Counted from the stretch's first letter, positions 7,800 to 15,502 are shown. The stretch: DNA of 25,000 nucleotides from Symbiodinium natans (GCA_905221605.1 CAJNDS010000447.1:507501-532500), one strand, 5' to 3'. Program-made: numbers and translations. Notes: generated by a model from the sequence alone, not told the origin.

Positions 7800-8300
7800 G
7801 TTTAGGGTTTAGGGTTTGGGGTTTAGGGTTTGGGGTTTAGGGTTTGGGGTTTGGGGTTTGGGCTTTTGGGTTTAGGGTTTGGGGTTTCGAGTTTGAAGAT
7901 TGGAGATTGGCGGTTAGGGTTTGGGGTTTGGGGTTTGGGGTTTGGGGTTCTGGGGTTCTGGGGTTCAGGGTTTGGGGTTTAGGGTTTGGGTTTAGGGTTT
8001 GGGGGTTTGGGGTTTAGGGTTTGGGGTTTGTGGTTTAGCGTTTGGGGTTCAGGGTTTAGGGTTTGGGGCTGAGGGTTTGGGGTTCGGGGTTTGGGGCTTA
8101 GGGTTCCAGGTTTGGGGTTTAGGGTTTTGGGATTGGCCTTTAGGGTTTGGGGTTCAGGGTTTGGTGTTTGGGGTTCAGGGTTTGGGGTTTAGGATTTAGG
8201 GTTTGGGGTTCAGGGTTGGTGTTCGGGGTTTGGGGGTTTAGGGTGTGGGCTGTAGGGTTTGGGGTATATAGGGTTGGAGGGTTTGGGGCGTAGGTTTTAA
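7800..8300 (+). repeat. Long TTTAGGG/TTTGGGG/TTCAGGG array
   Basis: About 70 mixed units, with TTTGGGG predominating. The ORF 7999-8199 (GFGVWGL repeats) is a by-product of the 7-bp period. Confidence 0.95.
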
Positions 8301-8423
8301 CAGATCGCTGGCAGCGGCTGTGCTTCCTGACTCATCGCTACAGCAAGTTGCAGTAGGCGAGGGCTGACAAGCAAGGGGCTTAGGGTTGAAGGGTTTTAAG
8401 GGTTCAGGGTTTCGCCTTACAAG

Positions 8424-8576
8424 CTTAAGACACTTGGCGGAGTCACTCTGCCCGAGATCGACAGATGCTTCGGAGGACGCGGCGTGTCTGCATCAGGGGC
8501 CAACGACAAGCACCATCGTCGGCCGACGACAAGCACCATCGGCCTAACTCGAGCATTTCCATGCAGAGAATGTTGA
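8424..8576 (+). CDS. Candidate exon, LKTLGGVTLPEIDRCF...
   Basis: Open from the acceptor-like TTACAAG (8423) for 50 codons to TGA at 8574. The first 20 codons read LKTLGGVTLPEIDRCFGGRG. A donor GT at 8486 (CGGCGT|GTCTGC) spliced to the acceptor at 8588 keeps the frame into the next candidate. That 103-nt intron contains CTAAC, a good branch-site match, and the tract GATTGTTTTTTTAG. Beyond 8486 a 20-bp imperfect duplication (CGACAAGCACCATCG) occurs at 8503 and 8527. No family is recognised. Confidence 0.42.
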   Translation, partial: LKTLGGVTLPEIDRCFGGRGVSASGANDKHHRRPTTSTIGLTRAFPCREC

Positions 8577-8588
8577 TTGTTTTTTTAG

Positions 8589-8757
8589 GGCTGGCGCGGC
8601 AGTCGCAGCACTTGCGCGGGCGCAGGACTTCGCGGGACTAGTGCCCAGTGTTTGCGACAAGTTCCTCAACTTCGCCATCGAAAACTTCCCAAGAAACAAG
8701 ACCACAACACGCCGCATCTTAAAAAGTTCCGACTATGCAGATAAGCCCCTAAAACCC
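8589..8757 (+). CDS. Candidate exon, 56-codon protein-like frame
   Basis: It is preceded by the strongest T-rich acceptor in the region (GATTGTTTTTTTAG ending 8588). The frame AGAAVAALARAQDFAGLVPS, then VCDKFLNFAIENFPRNKTTT, then RRILKSSDYADKPLKP ends at TAG 8758-8760, where the CCCTAAA array starts. It has a helix-forming Ala-rich start and a basic end. The true donor may lie earlier (several GT are present). No known domain is recognised. Confidence 0.45.
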
Positions 8758-9030
8758 TAGACCCTAAACCCTAAACCCTAAACCTGAGTGGCATCCCTGC
8801 ACGCGACACCCTAATCCCCATACCCAAGCCACCGACGCCCCTAAACCTAAAGCCCTGAAGCCCTAAAACCTTAAACCTGAAACCCATAAACACCTAAACC
8901 CTACGCCCCCAAACACCTAAGCTCCTAAGCACGTAAGTCCTAAGCCCCTTTCAACACCGAACCTCCTAGGTTACTCTTGGAACCCTAACTCTAAACCCTA
9001 AACCCCAGACCCTGAACCGTTTCCGTGAAT
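8750..9030 (+). repeat. Degenerate CCCTAAA region
   Basis: A clean start (8750-8785) is followed by heavily decayed units interrupted by short unique pieces. Confidence 0.85.
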
Positions 9031-9036
9031 GACGAG

Positions 9037-9090
9037 GTCCTCCGCCGCCCCGAAACACGGACGACGATGCGACCAAGGAGGGGCAGCTGT
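9037..9090 (+). CDS. Candidate 54-nt basic exon
   Basis: Bounded by GACGAG (AG 9035-9036) and the donor AGCTGT|GTAAGA, the most canonical donor in the window. Eighteen codons in phase 0: VLRRPETRTTMRPRRGSC. It joins in frame to the next candidate at 9307. Confidence 0.42.
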
Positions 9091-9106
9091 GTAAGAGGGG
9101 GGCCTT

Positions 9107-9300
9107 GGGGTTTAGGGTTTAGGTCGCAACCTCGGGGTGGGGGGAGGGGGGGGGGGAGGGCTGAACCCTAAACCCTAAGCCTTAAACTCTAAACCGTATA
9201 GTACTGTAAGCCCTAACCCTAAACCCAATACCCTAAACCCTGAACCCTAAACCTTATAAACCCTGAACCCTGAACCCTTAACCCTCTCAACCGTGAACCC
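9107..9300 (+). repeat. Opposed short arrays inside one putative intron
   Basis: TTTAGGG units at 9107-9125, a G-rich tract at 9134-9157, then CCCTAAA-type units at 9161-9300 (TTTAGGG 5', CCCTAAA 3'). Confidence 0.9.
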
Positions 9301-9306
9301 TTTTAG

Positions 9307-9336
9307 AAGCTAGCGCCTTTCGGTGGCCCCGATGGG
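9307..9336 (+). CDS. Candidate 30-nt exon
   Basis: Acceptor GTGAACCCTTTTAG (AG at 9305-9306), ten phase-0 codons KLAPFGGPDG, donor GATGGG|GTTTGA. It is short, so confidence rests on the acceptor and on frame agreement with 9037-9090. Confidence 0.33.
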
Positions 9337-9343
9337 GTTTGAA

Positions 9344-9455
9344 AGTTTAGGGTTTTGGGGCCTTAGTGTGGTCTAGGGTTTGGGGTTTGGGGTTTAGGAT
9401 GTTTTGGTTAGTGTTTCGGGTTTCGGGTTTAGGGTTTAGGGCTTCGGGTTTTGAG
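9344..9455 (+). repeat. TTTAGGG/TTTGGGG array
   Basis: About 15 degenerate units, following the exon candidate above. Confidence 0.9.
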
Positions 9456-9494
9456 GCTGTTTAGTCCATCCTTCAAATTACACGCCTTCAACAG

Positions 9495-9649
9495 CTGCCC
9501 GCCACCCCGTAAGGCTCTCCGAGATGGGGTTTTGACCATTTTGAGGTGTTCAGTCGGTGATGCCGAACAGGGGTGCGCGATGAATTCTCCTAAAGGGCTG
9601 GTTTTCTCCATCCTCCGAATTGCTCCTTCAACACCTACCCGCTACCCCC
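9495..9649 (+). CDS. Candidate 155-nt exon
   Basis: Acceptor ACGCCTTCAACAG (AG at 9493-9494), then an open frame including CPPPRKALRDGVLTILRCSV and GDAEQGCAMNSPKGLVFSI, up to the donor-like CCCCC|GTAAGG (9650). A diverged 55-bp direct repeat lies at both ends (9461-9515 and 9602-9656), each including a GTAAGGC. It joins in frame to 9683-9751. A minus-strand ORF overlaps it, and I prefer the + strand because of the splice signals. Confidence 0.4.
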
Positions 9650-9682
9650 GTAAGGCCTAAACACGACCCTCTAAAGCTCCAG

Positions 9683-9751
9683 ACGCTTGCGAAACCAACT
9701 TCCCCAGTGGTTTGGCACGATTGACGAGGCGGCATCATGAGCATCAGCCGG
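9683..9751 (+). CDS. Candidate 69-nt exon
   Basis: Acceptor CTAAAGCTCCAG (AG 9681-9682), donor CAGCCGG|GTCTTCC. The frame that follows from 9495-9649 reads (H)ACETNFPSGLARLTRRHHEH + QP. The intron between them would be only 33 nt, which is unusually short, so the two blocks may instead be separated differently. Confidence 0.28.
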
Positions 9752-9758
9752 GTCTTCC

Positions 9759-9938
9759 TAAACCCTAAACCCTAAACCCTAAACCCTAAACCCTAAACCC
9801 TAAACCCTAAACCCTAAACCCTAAACCCTAAACCCTAAACCCTAAACCCTAAACCCTAAACCCTAAACCCTAAACCCTAAACCCTAAACCCTAAACCCTA
9901 AACCCTAAACCCTAAACCCTAAACCCTAACCCTAAACC
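9759..9938 (+). repeat. Clean CCCTAAA array
   Basis: About 25 perfect units, one of the purest arrays here. Confidence 0.98.
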
Positions 9939-9977
9939 CAAGTTTCTTCTGGTCACCTGGGCTTCCCTGAGTGCCAG

Positions 9978-11085
9978 AAACCCTGAAACCCTAAACCCTT
10001 AACCCGAAACCCTAAACCCCCCGAAACCTGAGCCCTGAAACCCTAAACCCTGAAACCCTAAACCCCTAAACCCTGAAACCCTGAAACCGTAAACCCTGAA
10101 ACCCTAAACCCGAAACCCTAAACCCTGAAACCCTAAACCCTGAAACCCTAAACCCTGAAACCCTAAACCCTGAAACCCTGAAACCCTAAACCCTAAACCC
10201 TGAAACCCTAAACCCTGAAACCCTAAACCCTGAAACCCTAAAACCTGAAACCCTAAACCCTGAAACCGTAAACCCTGAAACCCTAAACCCTAAACCCTAA
10301 ACCCCTAAACCCTGAAACCCTAAACCCTAAACCCTAAACCCTGAAACCCTGAAACCCTAAACCCTAAACCCCTAAACCCTGAAACCCTGAAACCCTAAAC
10401 CCTAAACCCTGAAACCCTGAAACCCTAAAGCCTAAACCCTGAAACCCTGAAACCCTAAACCCTAAACCCCCCTAAACCTAAGCCCTTCAACCCTAAACCC
10501 TTCAACCCTAAACCCAGAAACCCTCAACCCTGAAACCCTAAACCCTGAAACCCTAAACCCTGAAACCCTAAACCCTGAAACCCTAAACCCTAAACCCTAA
10601 ACCTGAAAACCCTAAACCCTGAAACCCTGAAACCCTGAAACCCTGAAACCCTAAACCCTGAACCCTGAAAAACCCTGAAACCCTAAACCCCTGAAACCTA
10701 AACCCTGAAACCCTAAACCCTGAAACCTAACACCCTGAAACCGTAAACCTGAAACCCTAACCCTAAACCCTAAACCCCTAAAACCCTGAAACCCTAAACT
10801 AAACCCTGAAACCCTGAAACCCTAAACCCTAAACCCCCCTAAACCCTGAAACCCTGAAACCCTAAACCCTAAACCCTGAAACCCTGAAACCCTAAACCCT
10901 AAACCCCCCTAAACCTAAGCCCTTCAACCCTAAACCCTTCAACCCTAAACCCAGAAACCCTCAACCCTGAAACCCTAAACCCTGAAACCCTAAACCCTGA
11001 AACCCTAAACCCTGAAACCCTAAACCCTAAACCCTAAACCCTGAAACCCTAAACCCTGAAACCCTGAAACCCTGAAACCCTAAAG
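9978..11085 (+). repeat. 1.1-kb CCCTAAA/CCCTGAAA composite array with block duplication
   Basis: Seven-bp CCCTAAA and eight-bp CCCTGAAA units alternate. A distinctive segment (ACCCCCCTAAACCTAAGCCC, then CTTCAACCC twice, then CCCAGAAACCCTCAACCC) occurs at about 10466 and again at about 10903, an offset of 437 bp, with the flanking units also in the same order. Block duplication, not unit-by-unit addition, shaped this array. Confidence 0.95.
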
Positions 11086-11148
11086 CCCAAGCCCGAGGAT
11101 GCTTTGGTGGTGAAGCCCCTCTTCGGCATCGGCGAGAAGGCCTGGGTC
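11086..11148 (+). CDS. Candidate 63-nt exon after the giant array
   Basis: The array ends CCCTAAAG (AG 11084-11085). The phase-0 frame is PKPEDALVVKPLFGIGEKAW + V, 21 codons, strongly protein-like. The donor is either GGGTC|GTTTTT (11149) or CCTGG|GTCG (11146). TTTAGGG repeat follows. It joins in frame to 12549-12635. The function is unknown. Confidence 0.48.
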
Positions 11149-11154
11149 GTTTTT

Positions 11155-11552
11155 TGGGTTTTAGGGTTTAGGGTTTAAGGTGTAAGGTTAAGGGTTTAGG
11201 GTTAGGGTGTAGGGGTTTAGGGTGAAGGGGTTTCAGGTTTAGGGTTTGTGGGGCTTTAAGGCGGCTTCGGGTTCAGGGTTTAGTGTTCAGGGTCGCGGGT
11301 TTCGGGTTTTTGGGGTTATTTGGGGTCATTAGGGGTTCAAAGGCTTCCTGACTTCGGCACCTGCTGGATTGCTTGAAGGTCTAGGGTTTAGGCTTTAGGG
11401 TTTAAGGTTTAGGGCTTAGGAGGGTTTAGGGTTTAGGGTTTAGGGTTTAGGGTTTAGGGTTTAGGGTTTAGGGTTTCAGGGTTTCAGGGTTTAGGGTTTA
11501 GGGGTGTAGGGTGTAGGGTTTAGGGTTTAGGCTTTAGGGTCTTGTGTTTAGG
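11155..11552 (+). repeat. TTTAGGG array with inserts
   Basis: Degenerate units 11155-11340, a unique piece near 11340-11385, then about 20 cleaner units to 11552. Confidence 0.93.
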
Positions 11553-11940
11553 GTCTGAGCTGTTGTCAGTAGCTAGAGAACTACACAGTACCCTGGGGAG
11601 CATATGAACTCAACACATGGTTACGTCATTTACATGATCAAGGATTATCGTAGTAGAGGGTATAGTTACTCGCAGAATGTTTTGGTTGCCCCCAAATTTG
11701 GGTAGTTCGTTTTTTTGGTGTTTTTTTTCCCCACCCTCGGTGTGGGGTTGTTAGATTTTAAACTCAACTCTTCTCCTCGCTCGGAGCTCCTCTCCTCGCC
11801 CGGTCTACTCCTCGCTTATTCCTGGAGTGCCCAAGCCCAAAATTTTGAGTGCAACCCCAGAGTGTCCCTGGAGTGCTAACTTAGAGAGCTACCCGTATAC
11901 TGCTGCAGGGTGCTGGCCCATAGCGCCTTGGGAACCGCTC
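11553..11940. other. Unique block with pyrimidine-rich segment
   Basis: T runs near 11710-11730 and a CTCCTCG-rich segment at 11770-11820 (the pattern CTCCTCGC recurs). GAGTGC(C) and CTGGAGTGC recur near 11825 and 11870. No exon is called. Confidence 0.5.
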
Positions 11941-11958
11941 CTAAGAAGACAAGTGGTT

Positions 11959-12320
11959 AAGGTACGAAGTGAAGAGTGAAGTGAGTGATTACAATGAGCT
12001 TGCGAAGCGTGGATCATTCACTGAACGAAGAACGCAGCGAAGCACCTTGGAATCATGAGCCAGGAAACTAGACCATTGAGCCGTGAATCAAGAGTGAGGA
12101 AAGTGTACGAAGAGAGTACATTTTAATCGGCTTTACAAGGAACGCGTGAAAGCCGTATTTAAATTAGGAACGAAGTGAAGACGAAGAGAACACATTATTA
12201 ATACTGGTAATGAAACGAAGAGAAAGCACGCAGTATTAACAAGGTGAGAACGAAGTGAGACTGTGGAATAACCGTGTAAACGAGAACTCCTATTAAAATG
12301 TAATGAAACAAGGGAGTGAA
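11959..12320 (+). other. GA-rich block of consecutive stem-loops with CGAAG motifs
   Basis: Stems seen: 11959-11963 with 12044-12048 enclosing 11981-11989 with 12013-12021 (8 of 9); TGTAC 12104-12108 with GTACA 12116-12120; CGGCTTT 12128-12134 with AAAGCCG 12149-12155; TTAATACTG 12198-12206 with CAGTATTAA 12231-12239 (9 bp, exact); ACTCC with GGAGT at 12286 and 12313. The loops and linkers repeat (G)AACGAAGTGAAG-like sequence. The composition differs sharply from the surroundings. It could be a structured RNA, an organelle-derived insert or a small mobile element. I do not recognise it. Confidence 0.55.
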
Positions 12321-12387
12321 ACGAGTGCGTGACGACAAGACTTAGAGAATGTGCGAACCTTAATCATATCCTACCTCGTTCTGACCT

Positions 12388-12540
12388 TGACCCTCCCAAC
12401 ACCCCAAACCTGAAACCCAAAATCCCAAACCCCACACCCTAAACCCTAATCCCCAAAAACCCTAAACACTAAACCCTAAGCCCTAAGCCCTAAACCCTAA
12501 ACCCTAAACCCTGAACCCTGAACCCTGAACCCTGAACTGT
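12388..12540 (+). repeat. CCCTAAA array with terminal CCCTGAA block
   Basis: Degenerate at the left, clean CCCTAAA in the middle, four CCCTGAA units at the right, upstream of an exon candidate. Confidence 0.93.
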
Positions 12541-12548
12541 TAAGAAAG

Positions 12549-12635
12549 ACACTGGCAACCCTACTTCGATCTACCCCGGAGCCTTCAAAGGGGCGGAGCA
12601 AGCACGCTGCCGCAAAGTTTTCAAAATCCTCAGGG
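12549..12635 (+). CDS. Candidate 87-nt exon, Ser/Lys-rich
   Basis: Acceptor TTAAGAAAG (AG at 12547-12548) and donor TCAGGG|GTATCT (12636). The phase-0 frame TLATLLRSTPEPSKGRSKHA, then AAKFSKSSG is open for 29 codons. Another frame stops only at the end, so frame choice leans on the in-frame join with 11086-11148 before it and 13125-13192 after it. Confidence 0.43.
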
Positions 12636-12644
12636 GTATCTAAG

Positions 12645-12998
12645 GTTCAGGGTTTAGGGTTTAGGGTTTAGGGTTCAGGGTTTCGGGTTTAGGGTTTAGG
12701 ATTCAGGGTTTGGGGTTTAGTATTTGGGTTCAGGGTTTAGGGATCAGGATCTACGGTTTTGCGGGCTCAGGTTTAGGTTTAGCTATTCCTTCGGTGGCTC
12801 TTTTCTCTATGGCCACCCTAAACCCCTAAAACCCGAAACCCTGAACCCTGAACCCGCAGCCCTAAGCCCTAAGCGCTAAATCCTACACCCCATTATCGGG
12901 TTTAGGGCTTGCGCCTTAGGGTAAACCTCCTCAAAGGAGCAGCCCAGAAACTTCTGCCAGACCACCTAAACCTTAAACCCTAAGCCTTACACCCGAAA
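12645..12998. repeat. Opposed TTTAGGG and CCCTAAA arrays
   Basis: TTTAGGG-type 12645-12785, CCCTAAA-type 12817-12890, a short TTTAGGG-type patch 12896-12920, and CCCTAAA-type 12961-12998. Short unique links between them show no convincing exon. Confidence 0.9.
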
Positions 12999-12999
12999 C

Positions 13000-13106
13000 T
13001 TGGGATGGTCCTCCTTATACTAGGAGTCCTCAATAGGGAGTATAATACCCCCCCTATTCGAACGAACCTCTATGAAGGACTGTTAGTATAAGGGGGAACA
13101 CCCCAA
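13000..13106. repeat. 107-bp foldback element
   Basis: The left arm 13000-13036 (TTGGGATGGTCCTCCTTATA...) and the right arm 13070-13106 pair over 37 bp at roughly 30 positions, around a 33-nt loop with a C run. It sits inside a putative intron. A 37-bp relative of the left arm lies at 14612-14648. Confidence 0.75.
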
Positions 13107-13124
13107 CCCGAAACCCTGAAGCAG

Positions 13125-13192
13125 GTGGAATACCGCAGCGACACACATCGGCAGTGGCTGCAGGGCGTCGTGCGGCGACCTCGGGCTAGCCT
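13125..13192 (+). CDS. Candidate 68-nt exon, VEYRSDTHRQWLQGVV
   Basis: Acceptor CTGAAGCAG (AG 13123-13124), phase-0 frame VEYRSDTHRQWLQGVVRRPR + AS, donor TAGCCT|GTGCTT (13193). The composition is strongly protein-like. The pattern of an aromatic residue, S, TH and W reminds me of short repeated motifs in dinoflagellate predicted proteins, but that is unverified recollection. It joins in frame to 12549-12635. Confidence 0.45.
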
Positions 13193-13228
13193 GTGCTTCA
13201 GGACTCCTGACATGAACCCTACATCAAC

Positions 13229-13266
13229 CTTTTAGGGTTCAGGGTTTAGGGTTTAGGGTTTAGGGT
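13229..13266 (+). repeat. Short TTTAGGG array
   Basis: Five units, one of them TTCAGGG. Confidence 0.95.
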
Positions 13267-13285
13267 TACATCTTAAACTCTACAG

Positions 13286-13325
13286 AGTCCCAGCCCGTGA
13301 GCCCCAAGCCTGGCTGGGAGTCTAA
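13286..13325 (+). CDS. Candidate 40-nt exon
   Basis: Acceptor CTTAAACTCTACAG (AG 13284-13285), donor GAGTCTAA|GTACGC. The best frame reads SQPVSPKPGWES. A second reading with donor GGGA|GTCTAA also works. The phase does not match the next candidate, so at least one boundary is wrong. Confidence 0.3.
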
Positions 13326-13336
13326 GTACGCCCTGC

Positions 13337-13370
13337 CCCAAACCCTAAACCCTGAACCCTAAACCCCAAA
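13337..13370 (+). repeat. Short CCCTAAA array
   Basis: Four to five units with CCCTGAA and CCCCAAA variants, ending AAAG at the next exon candidate. Confidence 0.93.
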
Positions 13371-13371
13371 G

Positions 13372-13505
13372 GCGTGACGGTCGTCTTGTTGCCATTTGAA
13401 AACCAGCTGGATGGATGTGTGCTGGCAATGAATGGGTTGACGGCCTCCCGGATCAATGTGCCGGATCAACTGCTGACCACGGAATTGCAGATCATGGGGC
13501 TCTGA
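13372..13505 (+). CDS. Candidate terminal exon with stop codon
   Basis: From AG at 13370-13371 the frame VTVVLLPFENQLDGCVLAMN, then GLTASRINVPDQLLTTELQI, then MGL ends at TGA (13503-13505). It is 43 codons of hydrophobic and polar alternation with no repeat. About 0.7 kb of unique DNA follows, as expected for a 3' region. The protein family is unknown. The overlapping + ORF 13415-13705 in another frame is less protein-like but cannot be excluded. Confidence 0.45.
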
Positions 13506-14185
13506 GGGCCTTTGCCAACATTCCTTCTTCCACTGCGTTTATTCTTTACTTCGCCGAACTTGAGTTTCACGCCCCGATCACCGCATTCCGAGCGTGTTCT
13601 TACGGCTCGTGTCACGACTTGATGCTCCGGTTGAAGGGACTGTCCTCTTCGCATTGGATGAGACGGAGTGGCGGCGCACGTCAAAAGTTACCTGGCTATC
13701 ATTGAAGGTGAAGGCAGTGAGGCGTCCGTGATTTCTGCCACCAACAAGGGTTCCCAAAGCTAACATCTCTTGATTTTTGAGGTCCCAGTTCTAAACGAAA
13801 ATGTTATATTTGGGATGCTAGATACATGGACTAATCACGTAGAGAAGTGTGCGCATGGTTTCTTTCCATCTTATTTAAAGAATCCCCCAGTTTGGCGACC
13901 TCTTACGCACTGCGCCGACGCGTGCACGCCCAATATTCAGTTCGTACGTCGGAAGCGCATGGCAGCCCGAAAAAAACCCAAAGGCCAACGTACCGGAGAG
14001 GGTCTTGGTTAGCCATCAGTCGGGTTACAGTGGCACATTCAGCTTAGGTTCCGGTGTAAGTTGCCTTACTTGCAACTGCCTTACTTGCAACTTGAAACGG
14101 TTGCGGGTTTACGGGCTTATAATCACCCCCGAAGCTCGAATGCCCTGACCCTTTCTAGCCCCTCCCCGAACCCCACAAATCGTAG
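13506..14185. other. Unique block, possible 3' region or intergenic DNA
   Basis: Two medium ORFs on + (13415-13705 and 13770-14012, the latter beginning MIFEVPVLNENVIFGMLDTW and ending Lys/Arg-rich) could be real but match nothing I know. TGCCTTACTTGCAAC occurs twice in tandem at 14062-14091. The block is nearly free of telomere-like repeat. Confidence 0.45.
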
Positions 14186-14236
14186 GCGTTTAGGGTTTAG
14201 GGTGTTTAGGGTTTTAGGATTCTAGGGTTTCGGGGT
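14186..14236 (+). repeat. TTTAGGG array
   Basis: Irregular TTTAGGG, GTTTTAGGA and TTTCGGGG units. Confidence 0.9.
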
Positions 14237-14242
14237 GCCCAG

Positions 14243-14326
14243 GCAGAAGGTTCGCGAGGGCGGCGCGGTTTACGACCTCGACGTGAAGAAAGGACTGAAG
14301 CCAACCCAACCCAGCCCCAACTTAGG
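14243..14326 (+). CDS. Candidate exon, KVREGGAVYDLDVKKGLKP
   Basis: Acceptor GGGTGCCCAG (AG 14241-14242), then the frame QKVREGGAVYDLDVKKGLKP + TQPSPNL up to ACTTAGG|GTTTAG (GT 14327). The first 20 codons are clearly protein-like and one other frame stops inside. TTTAGGG repeat stands on both sides, an exception to the C-exon-G layout. Confidence 0.42.
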
Positions 14327-14600
14327 GTTTAGGCTTTAGGGTTTAGGGTTTAGGGTTTAGGGTTTAGGGTTTAGGGCTTAGGGTTGGCTGTATCGTTCTG
14401 AAAGGTTCAGGTTTTCAGAGGTTTAAGGGTTGAAGGGACTGAGGGTTGAATTGTGAAGGGTTCAGGGTGTGGGATGCATGGTTTTAGGGGTTCAAGGGTT
14501 TGAGGGTTTAAGGGGTGAAAGGGGTTCAAAATTTACGGCTTAAGTTAAGGGTTCAGGGTTCCTCAGTCAGGTTTTCGTTTTCAATTTCAGGATGGAGGGT
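14321..14600 (+). repeat. TTTAGGG array decaying into GGGTTCA/GGGTTGAA sequence
   Basis: Clean units 14321-14386, then 200 bp of degenerate G-rich units such as AAGGGTTGAAGGG. No exon is seen. Confidence 0.85.
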
Positions 14601-14611
14601 CAAGGTTAAAG

Positions 14612-14648
14612 TTGGGATGTTCTCCCTCATATGAGCAGTCCTTAATAG
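14612..14648 (+). repeat. Solo arm related to the foldback element at 13000
   Basis: TTGGGATGTTCTCCCTCATA... matches 13000-13036 at 29 of 37 positions without gaps. A further weaker relative (TACTAGAATCCTCTATAG) lies at about 14690. No matching right arm is seen. Confidence 0.6.
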
Positions 14649-14943
14649 GTATTCTCATGGGGGTAGTACGATCCTTATTACGGTCTGGGATACTAGAATC
14701 CTCTATAGAACTGAAAGTGCACACATTTTTTTTTGGCTTCTGAACTCAGCAACGAAGGGAGGAGCATCCCAAGGCTAAAGACTTCGTGGACGGTGCCCGA
14801 GAGGGTCCTTTGGGCTCCATTCCGGAGAGAGCGCCGGCCTTCGCTTCAACTCGCGGTTGTGTGGTGTGGGTGCAAAGGGGTTTAGGGTTTAGGGTTTAAG
14901 GTTTCGGTTTTAGGGTCTAGTGTTTAGGGTTTAGGGCTTAGCG
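14649..14943. other. Unique sequence ending in a short TTTAGGG array
   Basis: 14649-14876 is unique, with a T run near 14727 and a GC-rich segment 14760-14870 that could contain an exon. I could not place splice sites. 14877-14943 is TTTAGGG-type. Confidence 0.55.
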
Positions 14944-15020
14944 TAAAGGTGACCCACCCCCAAGGATGTGTTCCGGCGCTCGGTCGGAACGTAACGTTTA
15001 CGTGCAGGTCCAGGGTTTGG

Positions 15021-15206
15021 TACAGGGAGAGGCTTCTCTTGAGAGAGTGAGAGAGAGTCACAGGGGGAGGGATGGAAAGAGAGAGCCATATTAAGTGAGA
15101 AACGCAAGAGAGAAAGAGACGAAGCGAGAAGGAGAGAAAAGGAGAAAGCAAAATTGAGAGCAAGAGAAAAAGAGAAGAAGAGAGAAGGACAGAAGGAGAG
15201 AAAGGA
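15021..15206 (+). other. Purine-rich tract leading into the 8-bp satellite
   Basis: Mostly A and G on the + strand (GAGAGAGTGAGAGAGAGTCA and similar), with few pyrimidines after 15110. It could adopt triplex-like structure. It looks like decayed edges of the satellite that follows. Confidence 0.8.
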
Positions 15207-15502
15207 GAGGAAGAGAGGAAGAGAGGAAGAGAGGAAGAGAGGAAGAGAGGAAGAGAGGAAGAGAGGAAGAGAGGAAGAGAGGAAGAGAGGAAGAGAGGAA
15301 GAGAGGAAGAGAGGAAGAGAGGAAGAGAGGAAGAGAGGAAGAGAGGAATACAGAAATACAGAAATACAGAAATACAGAAATACAGAAATACAGAAATACA
15401 GAAATACAGAAATACAGAAATACAGAAATACAGAAATACAGAAATACAGAAATACAGAAATACAGAAATACAGAAATACAGAAATACAGAAATACAGAGA
15501 GA
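15207..15502 (+). repeat. Two-part 8-bp satellite: GAGGAAGA x17 then CAGAAATA x18
   Basis: Seventeen GAGGAAGA units (15207-15342), one intermediate GAGGAATA (15343-15350) and eighteen CAGAAATA units (15351-15494) keep one 8-bp register, and a hybrid CAGAGAGA closes the array. Units differ at positions 1, 4 and 7 only. The ORFs on both strands (RKRGREEE and CISVFLYF repeats) exist because an 8-bp period without stops stays open in every frame. Confidence 0.97.

Noticed and set aside
7999-8199. ORF of GFGVWGL repeats
   Set aside because: Translation of TTTGGGG/TTTAGGG units. The same applies to the ORFs at 3918-4396, 5345-5952 and 16354-16536 where they run through arrays.
9683-9751. Certain intron of 33 nt between 9649 and 9683, and another between 20966 and 21000
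   Set aside because: Lengths near 33 nt are below what most spliceosomes accept. I kept the exon candidates but not the junctions.
13013-13093. Rho-independent terminator
   Set aside because: The stem is long and imperfect with a 33-nt loop and no T tract. It is a foldback element in a eukaryotic setting.
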